Assembly (NCBI RefSeq): GCF_003340565.1
Contig: NZ_QPLK01000007.1
Location: 62,001-126,000 of the forward strand
Direction: 5' to 3'
Length of the DNA stretch: 64,000 nucleotides
DNA from: Rhodovulum sp. 12E13
GTDB lineage: Bacteria; Pseudomonadota; Alphaproteobacteria; Rhodobacterales; Rhodobacteraceae
The notes below the pieces were generated by a model that saw nothing but the letters and a program-made list of their open reading frames with translations, did not search any database and had not been told where the DNA came from. Positions 20,900-27,320 of this stretch are shown in pieces (within the stretch, counting starts at the first letter, position 1; each line of letters starts with the position of its first letter). Both the position numbers and the translations under genes were made by a program.

Positions 20900-22245
20900 G
20901 CGGCATCGCCCTCGCCCTGGCGACGCTGGCCGCGATGCTGGTGGCGGTCGCCCTTCGCGTGCCCATCGCCGTGGCGATGGGGCTGGCGGGCGTCGGCGGC
21001 ACATGGGTCGTGCTCGGCTCGCCCGCCGCGCCCATGGCGCAGATGAAGACGCTGGCCTACGACACCTTCGCCAATCCCGGCCTCGCGCTGGTGCCGCTGT
21101 TCCTGCTGATGGGCCAGATCGCCACCCGCACCGGCATGTCGGCCGCCCTCTTCGCGGCCGCGGCCGACTTCGTGGGGCACAGGCGGGGCGGCATGGCGAT
21201 GGCGAGTGTCGGCGCCTGCGCGGGCTTCGGCGCGATCTGCGGCTCCTCGCTCGCCACGGCCTCGACGATGGGGCAGGTGGCCCTGCCCGAGATGCGCAAG
21301 CGCGGATACGCCGACGACCTCGCCACCGGCGTGCTGGCCGCGGGCGGCACGCTCGGCATCCTGATCCCGCCCTCGGTCATTCTTGTCATCTACGCCATCC
21401 TCGCCGAGCAGAACGTGGTCAAGATGTTCGCGGCCGCGCTGATCCCGGGTCTGATCGCGGTGGCGGGCTACCTCGTCACCGTGGCCTTCTATGTCCGCCT
21501 CCGGCCGGGCGCCGGGCCGGCGGCCGAGCGGGTGCCCTGGTCGGCGCGATGGCGCAGGCTCGCCGCCACCTGGCCCGTCATCGCCATCTTCGGTCTCACG
21601 ATCGGCGGCCTGGTGGGCGACTGGAACTGGGCGCGCGCGGGCACGCAGGCGCTTTTCACCCCCAACGAGGCGGCGGCCTTCGGCGTGACGGCGACCACCC
21701 TCTACGGCTGGGCGGCGGGGCGGCTGACACGGGAGAGCCTGCGCGCGAGCTTCCTCGAGACGGCGCAGGTCTCGGCGATGATCTTCGCTATCCTGCTCGG
21801 GGCGGAACTCTTCAAGGGCTTCCTCGCGCTCACCCGCGCGCCCGACCTGCTGGCGGAGTGGGTTCTGGCGCAGGGCTACCTGCCCGTCGTCGTGCTGGTG
21901 GCGATCCTGCTCGTCTATCTCGTGATGGGCTGCGTGATGGACTCGCTGTCGATGATCCTGCTGACCATCCCGATCTTCCTGCCCGTCGTCGAGGCGCTCG
22001 ATTTCGGCCTCACCCCGGAAGAGGCGGCGATCTGGTTCGGCGTGCTGGTGCTGATCGTGGTCGAGGTGGGGCTGATCACGCCGCCCGTCGGCATGAACCT
22101 GTTCATCATCGCGGGCGTGGCGCGCGACGTCTCGCTGGCGCGCACCTGGGCGGGCGTGCTGCCCTTCATCGGCTCCGACATCCTGCGCGTGGGCCTGCTC
22201 GTCGCCTTTCCGGGGCTGACGCTATGGCTCGCCGCCGCGATCTGA
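20896..22245 (+). CDS. TRAP transporter large permease (DctM family)
   Basis: A 449-aa membrane protein with about twelve hydrophobic helices. DctM hallmarks are PLFLLMGQIA, GAICGSSLATASTMG and GTLGILIPPSVILVIY. A later VGLITPPVGMNLF matches the second Na+-site repeat. It is the Na+-coupled transport channel of a TRAP system. It starts at GTG 20896 overlapping the DctQ stop. Because no periplasmic receptor lies nearby, the substrate cannot be inferred from context; a receptor elsewhere in the genome is required for function in known TRAP systems. Confidence 0.9.
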   Translation: MSGIALALATLAAMLVAVALRVPIAVAMGLAGVGGTWVVLGSPAAPMAQMKTLAYDTFANPGLALVPLFLLMGQIATRTGMSAALFAAAADFVGHRRGGMAMASVGACAGFGAICGSSLATASTMGQVALPEMRKRGYADDLATGVLAAGGTLGILIPPSVILVIYAILAEQNVVKMFAAALIPGLIAVAGYLVTVAFYVRLRPGAGPAAERVPWSARWRRLAATWPVIAIFGLTIGGLVGDWNWARAGTQALFTPNEAAAFGVTATTLYGWAAGRLTRESLRASFLETAQVSAMIFAILLGAELFKGFLALTRAPDLLAEWVLAQGYLPVVVLVAILLVYLVMGCVMDSLSMILLTIPIFLPVVEALDFGLTPEEAAIWFGVLVLIVVEVGLITPPVGMNLFIIAGVARDVSLARTWAGVLPFIGSDILRVGLLVAFPGLTLWLAAAI

Positions 22246-22298
22246 GCCGCTTTCGCCTTGTCGCGGGCGGGCGCGGGCGGATAGAACGCGACGCGGTG

Positions 22299-22382
22299 GC
22301 CCGAGTGGCGAAATGGTAGACGCAGGGGATTCAAAATCCCCCGCCGCAAGGCGTGCCGGTTCGAGTCCGGCCTCGGGCACCA
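22299..22382 (+). tRNA. tRNA-Leu (anticodon CAA)
   Basis: An 84-base cloverleaf including an encoded CCA. The 7-bp acceptor stem pairs GCCCGAG (22299-22305) with CTCGGGC (22372-22378). The anticodon arm is GGGGA-TTCAAAA-TCCCC, giving anticodon CAA. A long variable arm follows, as expected for a class II tRNA, and the T arm contains GGTTCGAGTCC. It reads UUG codons. Degraded mobile DNA begins within about 120 bp of its 3' end. Confidence 0.95.
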
Positions 22383-22550
22383 TCCTCCTTCCCATTCGGT
22401 CCAAGGCCTCCAAGGCCTTGAACGGATAAGGAGTTGGTCCTGCACGACGCCCAAGCCTCTGATTTTCCTGGCTGAGAAGGCGTCCACGCTATTCTGGAAC
22501 CGCAGGGTTTGCTACGATTCCGCCCGAAACCCGGCAATTCCGGATACCCC

Positions 22551-22778
22551 ATGAAGCCGAAGTCCCGCGCCCCCGAACAGGGCGACCTGGCTCGCGCCCG
22601 CGTCTGACCGACATGCGTCACGAGCTTTTCCGGCTCGAGGCGCTCATCGACTGGGCGTTCTTCGATCGAGGCGGGGCGCGAGGCCGGCGTGATCCGCGAG
22701 CGCTCCGCCGAGGCGGTGATCGTCGACACGACCGTGATGGAGTTCGCAGGGGACCGTGGCCGCAGTGCGGCCGCGTAA
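22551..22778 (+). pseudogene. Remnant of an IS5-family transposase
   Basis: Three pieces of one transposase N-terminal half are recognisable in different frames. The first, from ATG 22551, begins MKPKSRAPEQGDLARARV and stops. After a frameshift MRHELFRLEALIDWAFFD continues from 22614. After a deletion and another shift, EAGVIRERSAEAVIVDTTV is read up to a stop at 22776. These match, in order, the start, the LIDW segment and the VDTTV segment of IS5-group DDE transposases, as recalled from that family. The middle and the whole catalytic C-terminal part are missing. Non-functional relic. Confidence 0.7.
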
Positions 22779-22788
22779 GCCCCGAAGT

Positions 22789-23134
22789 ACATCGGCTGCG
22801 GCGCCTCGATCATGTCGCGCGCCAGAGCCACCACGAGGTCGGGGCAATGCACCCGGGCGAGCGGCGTGCCGCTCCGACCAGACCACGTCGCCCCGCATCC
22901 CGAGCAGGACCACCGTTGCGCGCCCGTCCGGGTCCGGCCCCACCGGATACGCTCGCCACCACCGCAGCGCGGGCAAGCGGCCGCCGCTCCCCCCACGTCG
23001 GCGCGGGCGTTGATCTCGAGCACCGCTTCGGCCCGCTCCCGCGCCTCTGCCACCATCCCCTCGACCTGCCGCAGCTCCTGCGGTGACAGACGGGCGAGCA
23101 GGCGGCCGAACTCGGTCGGATCGAAGCGGGGCAT
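22789..23134 (-). pseudogene. Truncated IS1595-family transposase
   Basis: The first 115 residues from ATG 23134 look like the N-terminal part of roseobacter IS1595 transposases: MPRFDPTEFGRLLARLSPQE, then a zinc ribbon with Cys54-Cys57 and Cys77-Cys80, GRTRTGAQRWSC, and TWSGRSGTPLARVH. Homology stops near APQPM, where the helix-turn-helix and DDE catalytic domain should begin. The frame stays open for another 150 codons, running antisense through the IS5 relic and into the tRNA-Leu gene, so the apparent 267-aa product is an artefact. Deletion or recombination with the IS5 relic is the likely cause. Confidence 0.72.
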
Positions 23135-23388
23135 GGCAGGTCTCCGGCAGGCTCAGAAGCCGCCGATCCTACTCTACTGACGGACAAGAACAAAGGGCGA
23201 ACCAACACGGTTTGCTGACACCGCCTTCGGCCCAACCCGCCCGATTACGGGCGCATTCGCGACCTCTTGCGACGCAGAGGACGGAAAACACTTGATCGAC
23301 CGGCCACGTCCAGCGATTTTGCCTTCAACGGCATGCCACTTGGAGAATGTCGGGTAACGATTGAAAATTCGAGAGGCTCGCGCGCGCG

Positions 23389-24891
23389 ATGCATCCGGAC
23401 TTCGAGCAGCGTCGGGCTTTCTCGCGAGAGACGTGGTCACGCGTCGTCGTTCTGTTGCTGATCCTGGCGGCCTATGTCGGTTGGCCCAACGCCACGTATA
23501 CCGAGGCGGAAGACTCGATCCTCATGTCGAGCCGGATCGTTTCCGGAACGCCGGCGTTCCACCCGAACCACCTTTTGTTCGAGCCACTGTACCATGCCCT
23601 GCTGCAACTCTTCGCGGGCGTCTGGCCACAGGTGCGTCCGGAGCTGATGCTGCAGGGCTTCACGACGGTCTTTGCCCTAGTCGGCCTCGCCGCCGCCTAT
23701 CTTCTCATCCTGCCGCGCGCGGGGACGACGGCGGGATTGCTGGGTGTCGGGCTGATCGCGGCATCATACGGCTACTGGCACTACGGCAAGGTCGTGGACG
23801 CCTATGTGCCCGCCCTATCGATGGCTCTGGTGTCGCTCGTGTTTCTCGACCGCTACCTGGCCACGCGCCGACCTCTGTTTGCCGTACTGCTTGCGCTCGC
23901 TGCCGCATCGGCGGTGCTGATCCACCAGCTCTACGTCTTTCACGCCGCGTTGCTGTTCGTTTTCCTTCTCCGCGCCGGCGACCGGCGCATGCAGGGGCTT
24001 CGCGACGCGATGCTCTACGCCTTCGTGGCCGGTGCCGCCATCCTCGGCGCATACTGGTTGAGCTATCTCACCGTCGTAGGGGACGACACGCAGGGTCTTG
24101 CAGGCCTGTTCGACTGGGCAAAGGGCCATGCCCGCGATGGACTATGGCTCGAGCCCTCCTTGCGCACGCCGTTTTTTGCCGCTGTCGGCATCGCGACCGG
24201 CATTGTCTTCATTGCGCCTGTCTTCGTCATTCCGGGCCTTGCAGGCTTAGCCGAGGGCCCAATGGTGAACAGGGTCGTGGTGGAAGAGGTTTTCGTCGCG
24301 CACGAGGTTCTTGGCCCGCTCGCGTCCGTTGCCCTCGTCGTTCTCGCGATTATCGCCTCCGTGCTCTGCCTCGCCCTGCTGATCGCGAGCTTGAGGGGGC
24401 ACCGGAAAGCGCCTGTCGATCCGATCGAGCTTTACCTTCTCGTTTTCGTCTTGCTCTACGCGGTGCTGGCAACGGTGTGGGAGGCCCTCAACCGGGAGTT
24501 CTGGATCCATGTCCTGGCCGCACTCGCGTTGTTCGTGGCCATGCGTCTGCGCGGGCCCGAAGGCGCAAGCCGCAAACGCGTGGCGCTTGCCGCCGTCCTG
24601 ATGCTTGGCGTTCACAACTTCTTCGCCGCGATCGTCCCGTTCAGCGACCCGGCCAACGATTACTGGTCTGTGCGCACGAGTTCCGTTGCCGGCAGAATTG
24701 CGCCCCATGACACCATCGTCGTCAATTGCACCTGGCTTTGCGCGCGTTATCTGGAGCGGAAAACCGGCTCGCGGGTGTATCTCTATTCCCAGTTGGATGG
24801 CATACAGCCGCCTGCCGGAATTCCGCACTGGCGCGACGAGATCTCGTTCGAGTTGATCCACCCCGAAACATTTGCGCGGCGTGGCGAGTAA
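23389..24891 (+). CDS. Polytopic membrane protein, GT-C glycosyltransferase-like
   Basis: A 500-aa protein with roughly ten to eleven hydrophobic segments. After the first helix comes a loop with TEAEDSILMSSR and then FHPNHLLFEPLYH. An acidic pair in the first periplasmic loop followed by His-rich aromatic residues is the layout of GT-C (PMT/ArnT-like) enzymes using polyprenyl-phosphate sugars. A soluble C-terminal portion of about 80 residues follows the last helix. Base composition is visibly less GC-rich than its neighbours, and it sits between transposase relics and an hsdM fragment, which suggests acquisition. The GT-C assignment is inference from topology, and no partner genes are present. 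Confidence 0.6.
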   Translation: MHPDFEQRRAFSRETWSRVVVLLLILAAYVGWPNATYTEAEDSILMSSRIVSGTPAFHPNHLLFEPLYHALLQLFAGVWPQVRPELMLQGFTTVFALVGLAAAYLLILPRAGTTAGLLGVGLIAASYGYWHYGKVVDAYVPALSMALVSLVFLDRYLATRRPLFAVLLALAAASAVLIHQLYVFHAALLFVFLLRAGDRRMQGLRDAMLYAFVAGAAILGAYWLSYLTVVGDDTQGLAGLFDWAKGHARDGLWLEPSLRTPFFAAVGIATGIVFIAPVFVIPGLAGLAEGPMVNRVVVEEVFVAHEVLGPLASVALVVLAIIASVLCLALLIASLRGHRKAPVDPIELYLLVFVLLYAVLATVWEALNREFWIHVLAALALFVAMRLRGPEGASRKRVALAAVLMLGVHNFFAAIVPFSDPANDYWSVRTSSVAGRIAPHDTIVVNCTWLCARYLERKTGSRVYLYSQLDGIQPPAGIPHWRDEISFELIHPETFARRGE

Positions 24892-25072
24892 TCGCGGTTT
24901 TATTCGCAGCGTGCCTTACCTCCCATTTTCATGACCAATAGAGGCTTCTTCGCGGGTTGTGTGGGCGTCTCTGGATGGCGTCAGGCGAGGACCATCCGAG
25001 ATGGTGTTGTGCAGGGTGACTCCGGCAGGTGCCTGAGCTTGCCTGCCACGAACAGCGCCCGTCCGCGAGGGC
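24892..25072. other. Gene-less relic DNA
   Basis: Frames on both strands are short and unlike any family I know, and base composition is lower in GC than the core genome. It lies between the GT-C-like gene and the hsdM fragment and is probably decayed accessory DNA. Confidence 0.5.
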
Positions 25073-25216
25073 CTATGTGATCATCCGGGACGGGACACGT
25101 AGGACGACGAAGGGCAGGATGACCCGGGCGTATTCCGACGGGTTCACGTCACCTCGCGGGAGCTCCGCGATAGGCCAGATGAACGAGCTGAGGGTGTTCT
25201 TGTCTTGGGGCGCCAT
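25073..25216 (-). pseudogene. N-terminal fragment of a type I restriction-modification methyltransferase (hsdM)
   Basis: From ATG 25216 a 47-codon frame begins MAPQDKNTLSSFIWPIAEL and continues RGDVNPSEYARVILPFVVLR before stopping. This is the very conserved opening of HsdM subunits (LSSFIWSIAELLRGD, then YGKVILPFTVLRR). After VVLR the match is lost and a TAG follows seven residues later. The N6-adenine methylase motif NPPF and all downstream parts are absent, and no hsdS or hsdR sequence is near. A GAGAAGGAAA ribosome-site-like stretch still lies upstream. A dead remnant, shorter than the frames normally annotated. Confidence 0.75.
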
Positions 25217-25286
25217 GCGGACACTCTGCCTGTCAGGTTCGGGTTTCGGTCAAGGATTTCCTTCTCGTAAGGGAGATTGGCACGAG

Positions 25287-25321
25287 CTGTCGCGTTCAGA
25301 ACCGTGATTCGAACGCGACAG
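25287..25321. repeat. 11-bp inverted repeat upstream of the hsdM fragment
   Basis: CTGTCGCGTTC (25287-25297) and its exact complement (25311-25321) flank 13 bases. It lies about 70 bp ahead of the hsdM fragment start. It may be an old operator or transcript-end hairpin. The rest of 25217-25535 shows no recognisable gene. Confidence 0.6.
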
Positions 25322-25535
25322 TCGCTCGCAAGGCCCTCGATGCTCGCCAAACCTACTCGAAGTTGAGGCGTGATGGACGAGGGCACGCCTGACCTCCCGC
25401 AGGGCATCGAGAATACGTGACTTGACAGGCGTTATCGAATAACAGCCCTGAGAGGTTTTCTGGCCCATCGAGACACACGAACCAGAACGGCCCGGGGGCA
25501 GGGCCCCCTCCGTCCGTACCGCCCTCTCGCGCGGC

Positions 25536-25877
25536 TCAGTCCAGCTCGGTCCACGGCCAGGGCTTGACCTCCGACGCTCCGGTCTGGAAGCGGGCGGCCT
25601 TGGCGATCCACACGCCGAGATCGGTGCCGAACTCGGCGAGCCGCTCGTTGGGCTGCTTGTTGTTCAGCAGCATGATCACGAACTGGATCACCGTCGCCAC
25701 GGTCAGTACGGTGTTGGCGAGCGACAGCATGACCCAGATGATCACCATGTAGACCAGCCGCAGGAAGATGTTCTCGGCCGGTCCCGGGTCGGGTTGCGGG
25801 CCGTGCAGCCGGCCCGCCAGCCTGTCGGGCTGCGCGCCGTGGCCCGCGTCCGTCGTCTGCCGTCTGTCCTCGTCCAT
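25536..25877 (-). CDS. DUF4389 domain-containing membrane protein
   Basis: A 113-aa protein. After about 35 hydrophilic, Gln/Gly-rich residues come two hydrophobic segments (LRLVYMVIIWVMLSLANTV and TVATVIQFVIMLL), then KQPNERLAEFG and a C-terminal KPWPW. This is the pattern of DUF4389, small inner-membrane proteins of unknown function. The start ATG 25877 is chosen because upstream codons are unlike the family. It is divergent from the M19 dipeptidase and marks the return to core-like composition after the accessory patch. Confidence 0.8.
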   Translation of the reverse strand: MDEDRRQTTDAGHGAQPDRLAGRLHGPQPDPGPAENIFLRLVYMVIIWVMLSLANTVLTVATVIQFVIMLLNNKQPNERLAEFGTDLGVWIAKAARFQTGASEVKPWPWTELD

Positions 25878-25998
25878 CGCGGGCCTCCCTCGGCTGGCCG
25901 CAAGCCTGACGCGAAGCGCGAAGGGCCGCAAGGTCGCGCTGGCAGCAGGCAAGGCGGGCCGACTAGACTTGACCCGTGACCGGACAGGAGGGGGAGCG

Positions 25999-27198
25999 AT
26001 GGCACGACTCCTGCGGGGCGTTCTCGCCGTCGGCCTCGGGCTGGTGGCTCTTGCGGCCATGGCGGCGACGGTGCTCGTCACGATCGGCCCCGGCATGGTC
26101 GAGCGGGGCCGCAACGCCATCGCGCCGGGCGGGCCCTGGCCGGTGAGCGACGAGGCCGCGGCGCTCCACGACAGTCTCGTGATCGGCGACTGGCACGCCG
26201 ACACGCTGCTGTGGAACCGCGACATCCTCGAGCGCGGCGGGCGCGGCCATGTCGACCTGCCCCGGCTGATCGAGGGCAACGTGGCGGTGCAGGTCTTCAC
26301 CGCCGTCACCAGGTCGCCCGCCGGCCAGAACTACGAGGCGAACGAGGCCGACGCCTTCGACAACATCACGCCGCTGGCCATGGGCCAGCTCTGGCCGCCG
26401 CGCACCTGGGGCAGCCTGCTCGAGCGCGCGCTCTACCAGGCCGAGCGGCTGGAGCGGGCGGCGGGCGCCGCGGAGGGGCGGCTCGCGATGATCCGCGACG
26501 AGGCCGATCTCGACACGGTGCTCGCCGCCCGCGCGCGCGGCGAGACGGTGGTGGGGGGGCTGCTCGGCCTCGAAGGGGCGCACGCGCTCGAGGGCGACCT
26601 GGCCAGTCTCGACCGGCTGACGGAGGCCGGATACCGCCTCGTCGGGCTCACCCATTTCTTCGACAACGAGGTGGGCGGTTCGCTGCACGGGCAGGGCAAC
26701 CGCGGCCTGACCGACATGGGCCGCGCACTGGTGGGCGAGATCGACCGGCGCGGGCTGATCCTCGATCTCGCGCACGCCTCGCCCGCGGTGGCGGACGAAG
26801 TGATCGCGCTGACCGACATGCCGCTCGTCGTCTCGCATACCGGCATCCGTTCGCATTGCGACACGCCGCGCAACCTTCCCGACGATCTGATGCGGCGCAT
26901 CGTCGAGAACGGGGCGGCGGCGGGGGGCGGCGTGGTCGGCATCGGGTTCTGGGCCGACGTGACCTGCGACGCGAGCCCCGCAGGTATCGCGTCGGCCATC
27001 CGCGCCGCGGTCGACCTGCTGGGCGAGGATCACGTGTCGCTCGGCTCCGACTGGGACGGGTCGGTGACGGTCGGCTTCGACGCCGCCGGCCTTGCGGCGC
27101 TGACCCACGCCATGCGCGAGGCCGGCCTGACCGAGGCGCAGATCCGCAAGATCGCGGGAGAAAACATGCTGCGGGTGCTGCGCGCACGTCTGCCCTGA
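25999..27198 (+). CDS. Membrane dipeptidase (peptidase family M19)
   Basis: A 399-aa protein with an N-terminal membrane anchor (residues 5-32), so the enzyme faces the periplasm. Renal-dipeptidase marks are DWHADTLLW (first metal ligands), LEGAHALEG (bridging Glu), DLAHASP, VVSHTGIRSHC and GSDWDG. It probably hydrolyses dipeptides with a di-zinc centre; members of this family also act on D-amino-acid dipeptides and haloalkyl or stereo-specific variants. ATG 25999 has GGAGGGGG upstream. Followed at 122 bp by the RTX protease, which seems to have its own leader. Confidence 0.9.
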   Translation: MARLLRGVLAVGLGLVALAAMAATVLVTIGPGMVERGRNAIAPGGPWPVSDEAAALHDSLVIGDWHADTLLWNRDILERGGRGHVDLPRLIEGNVAVQVFTAVTRSPAGQNYEANEADAFDNITPLAMGQLWPPRTWGSLLERALYQAERLERAAGAAEGRLAMIRDEADLDTVLAARARGETVVGGLLGLEGAHALEGDLASLDRLTEAGYRLVGLTHFFDNEVGGSLHGQGNRGLTDMGRALVGEIDRRGLILDLAHASPAVADEVIALTDMPLVVSHTGIRSHCDTPRNLPDDLMRRIVENGAAAGGGVVGIGFWADVTCDASPAGIASAIRAAVDLLGEDHVSLGSDWDGSVTVGFDAAGLAALTHAMREAGLTEAQIRKIAGENMLRVLRARLP

Positions 27199-27225
27199 CG
27201 CCTGTCCCTGCGGCCTTTCCGTCCG

Positions 27226-27240
27226 TTAACCCTTTGTTCA
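27226..27240 (+). promoter_or_regulatory. CtrA-like box upstream of the RTX protease
   Basis: TTAA followed by seven bases and TTCA, within GTTAACCCTTTGTTCA, matches the TTAA-N7-TTAA CtrA consensus in seven of eight fixed positions. It lies 81 bp ahead of the protease start. Binding is a prediction only. Confidence 0.3.
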
Positions 27241-27264
27241 GGCTCTCGTTGAACGAGGGTTACC

Positions 27265-27311
27265 GCTCCCTTAACGCATCAAGACGGGGGTAAACGATGC
27301 GTTAAGGGAGC
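27265..27311 (+). promoter_or_regulatory. 16-bp inverted repeat covering the protease ribosome binding site
   Basis: GCTCCCTTAACGCATC (27265-27280) is exactly complementary to 27296-27311, with a 15-base loop. The right arm contains AGGGAG (27305-27310), ten bases ahead of the ATG at 27321. If transcribed, the stem would hide the ribosome site. If not, it is a large operator-like palindrome. Confidence 0.7.
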
Positions 27312-27320
27312 CCGTCGTCC

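Noticed and set aside
22222-22413. A 63-codon frame overlapping tRNA-Leu on the other strand
   Set aside because: It reads antisense through the tRNA (GLEPARLAAGDFESPASTI), a well-known false protein.
25029-25307. A 92-codon plus-strand frame in the relic region
   Set aside because: No resemblance to any family, and it lies opposite the hsdM fragment, which explains the sequence better.
25290-25320. GTTCGAATC on the minus strand as a second tRNA
   Set aside because: No acceptor, D or anticodon arms can be drawn around it; it is part of the 11-bp inverted repeat.
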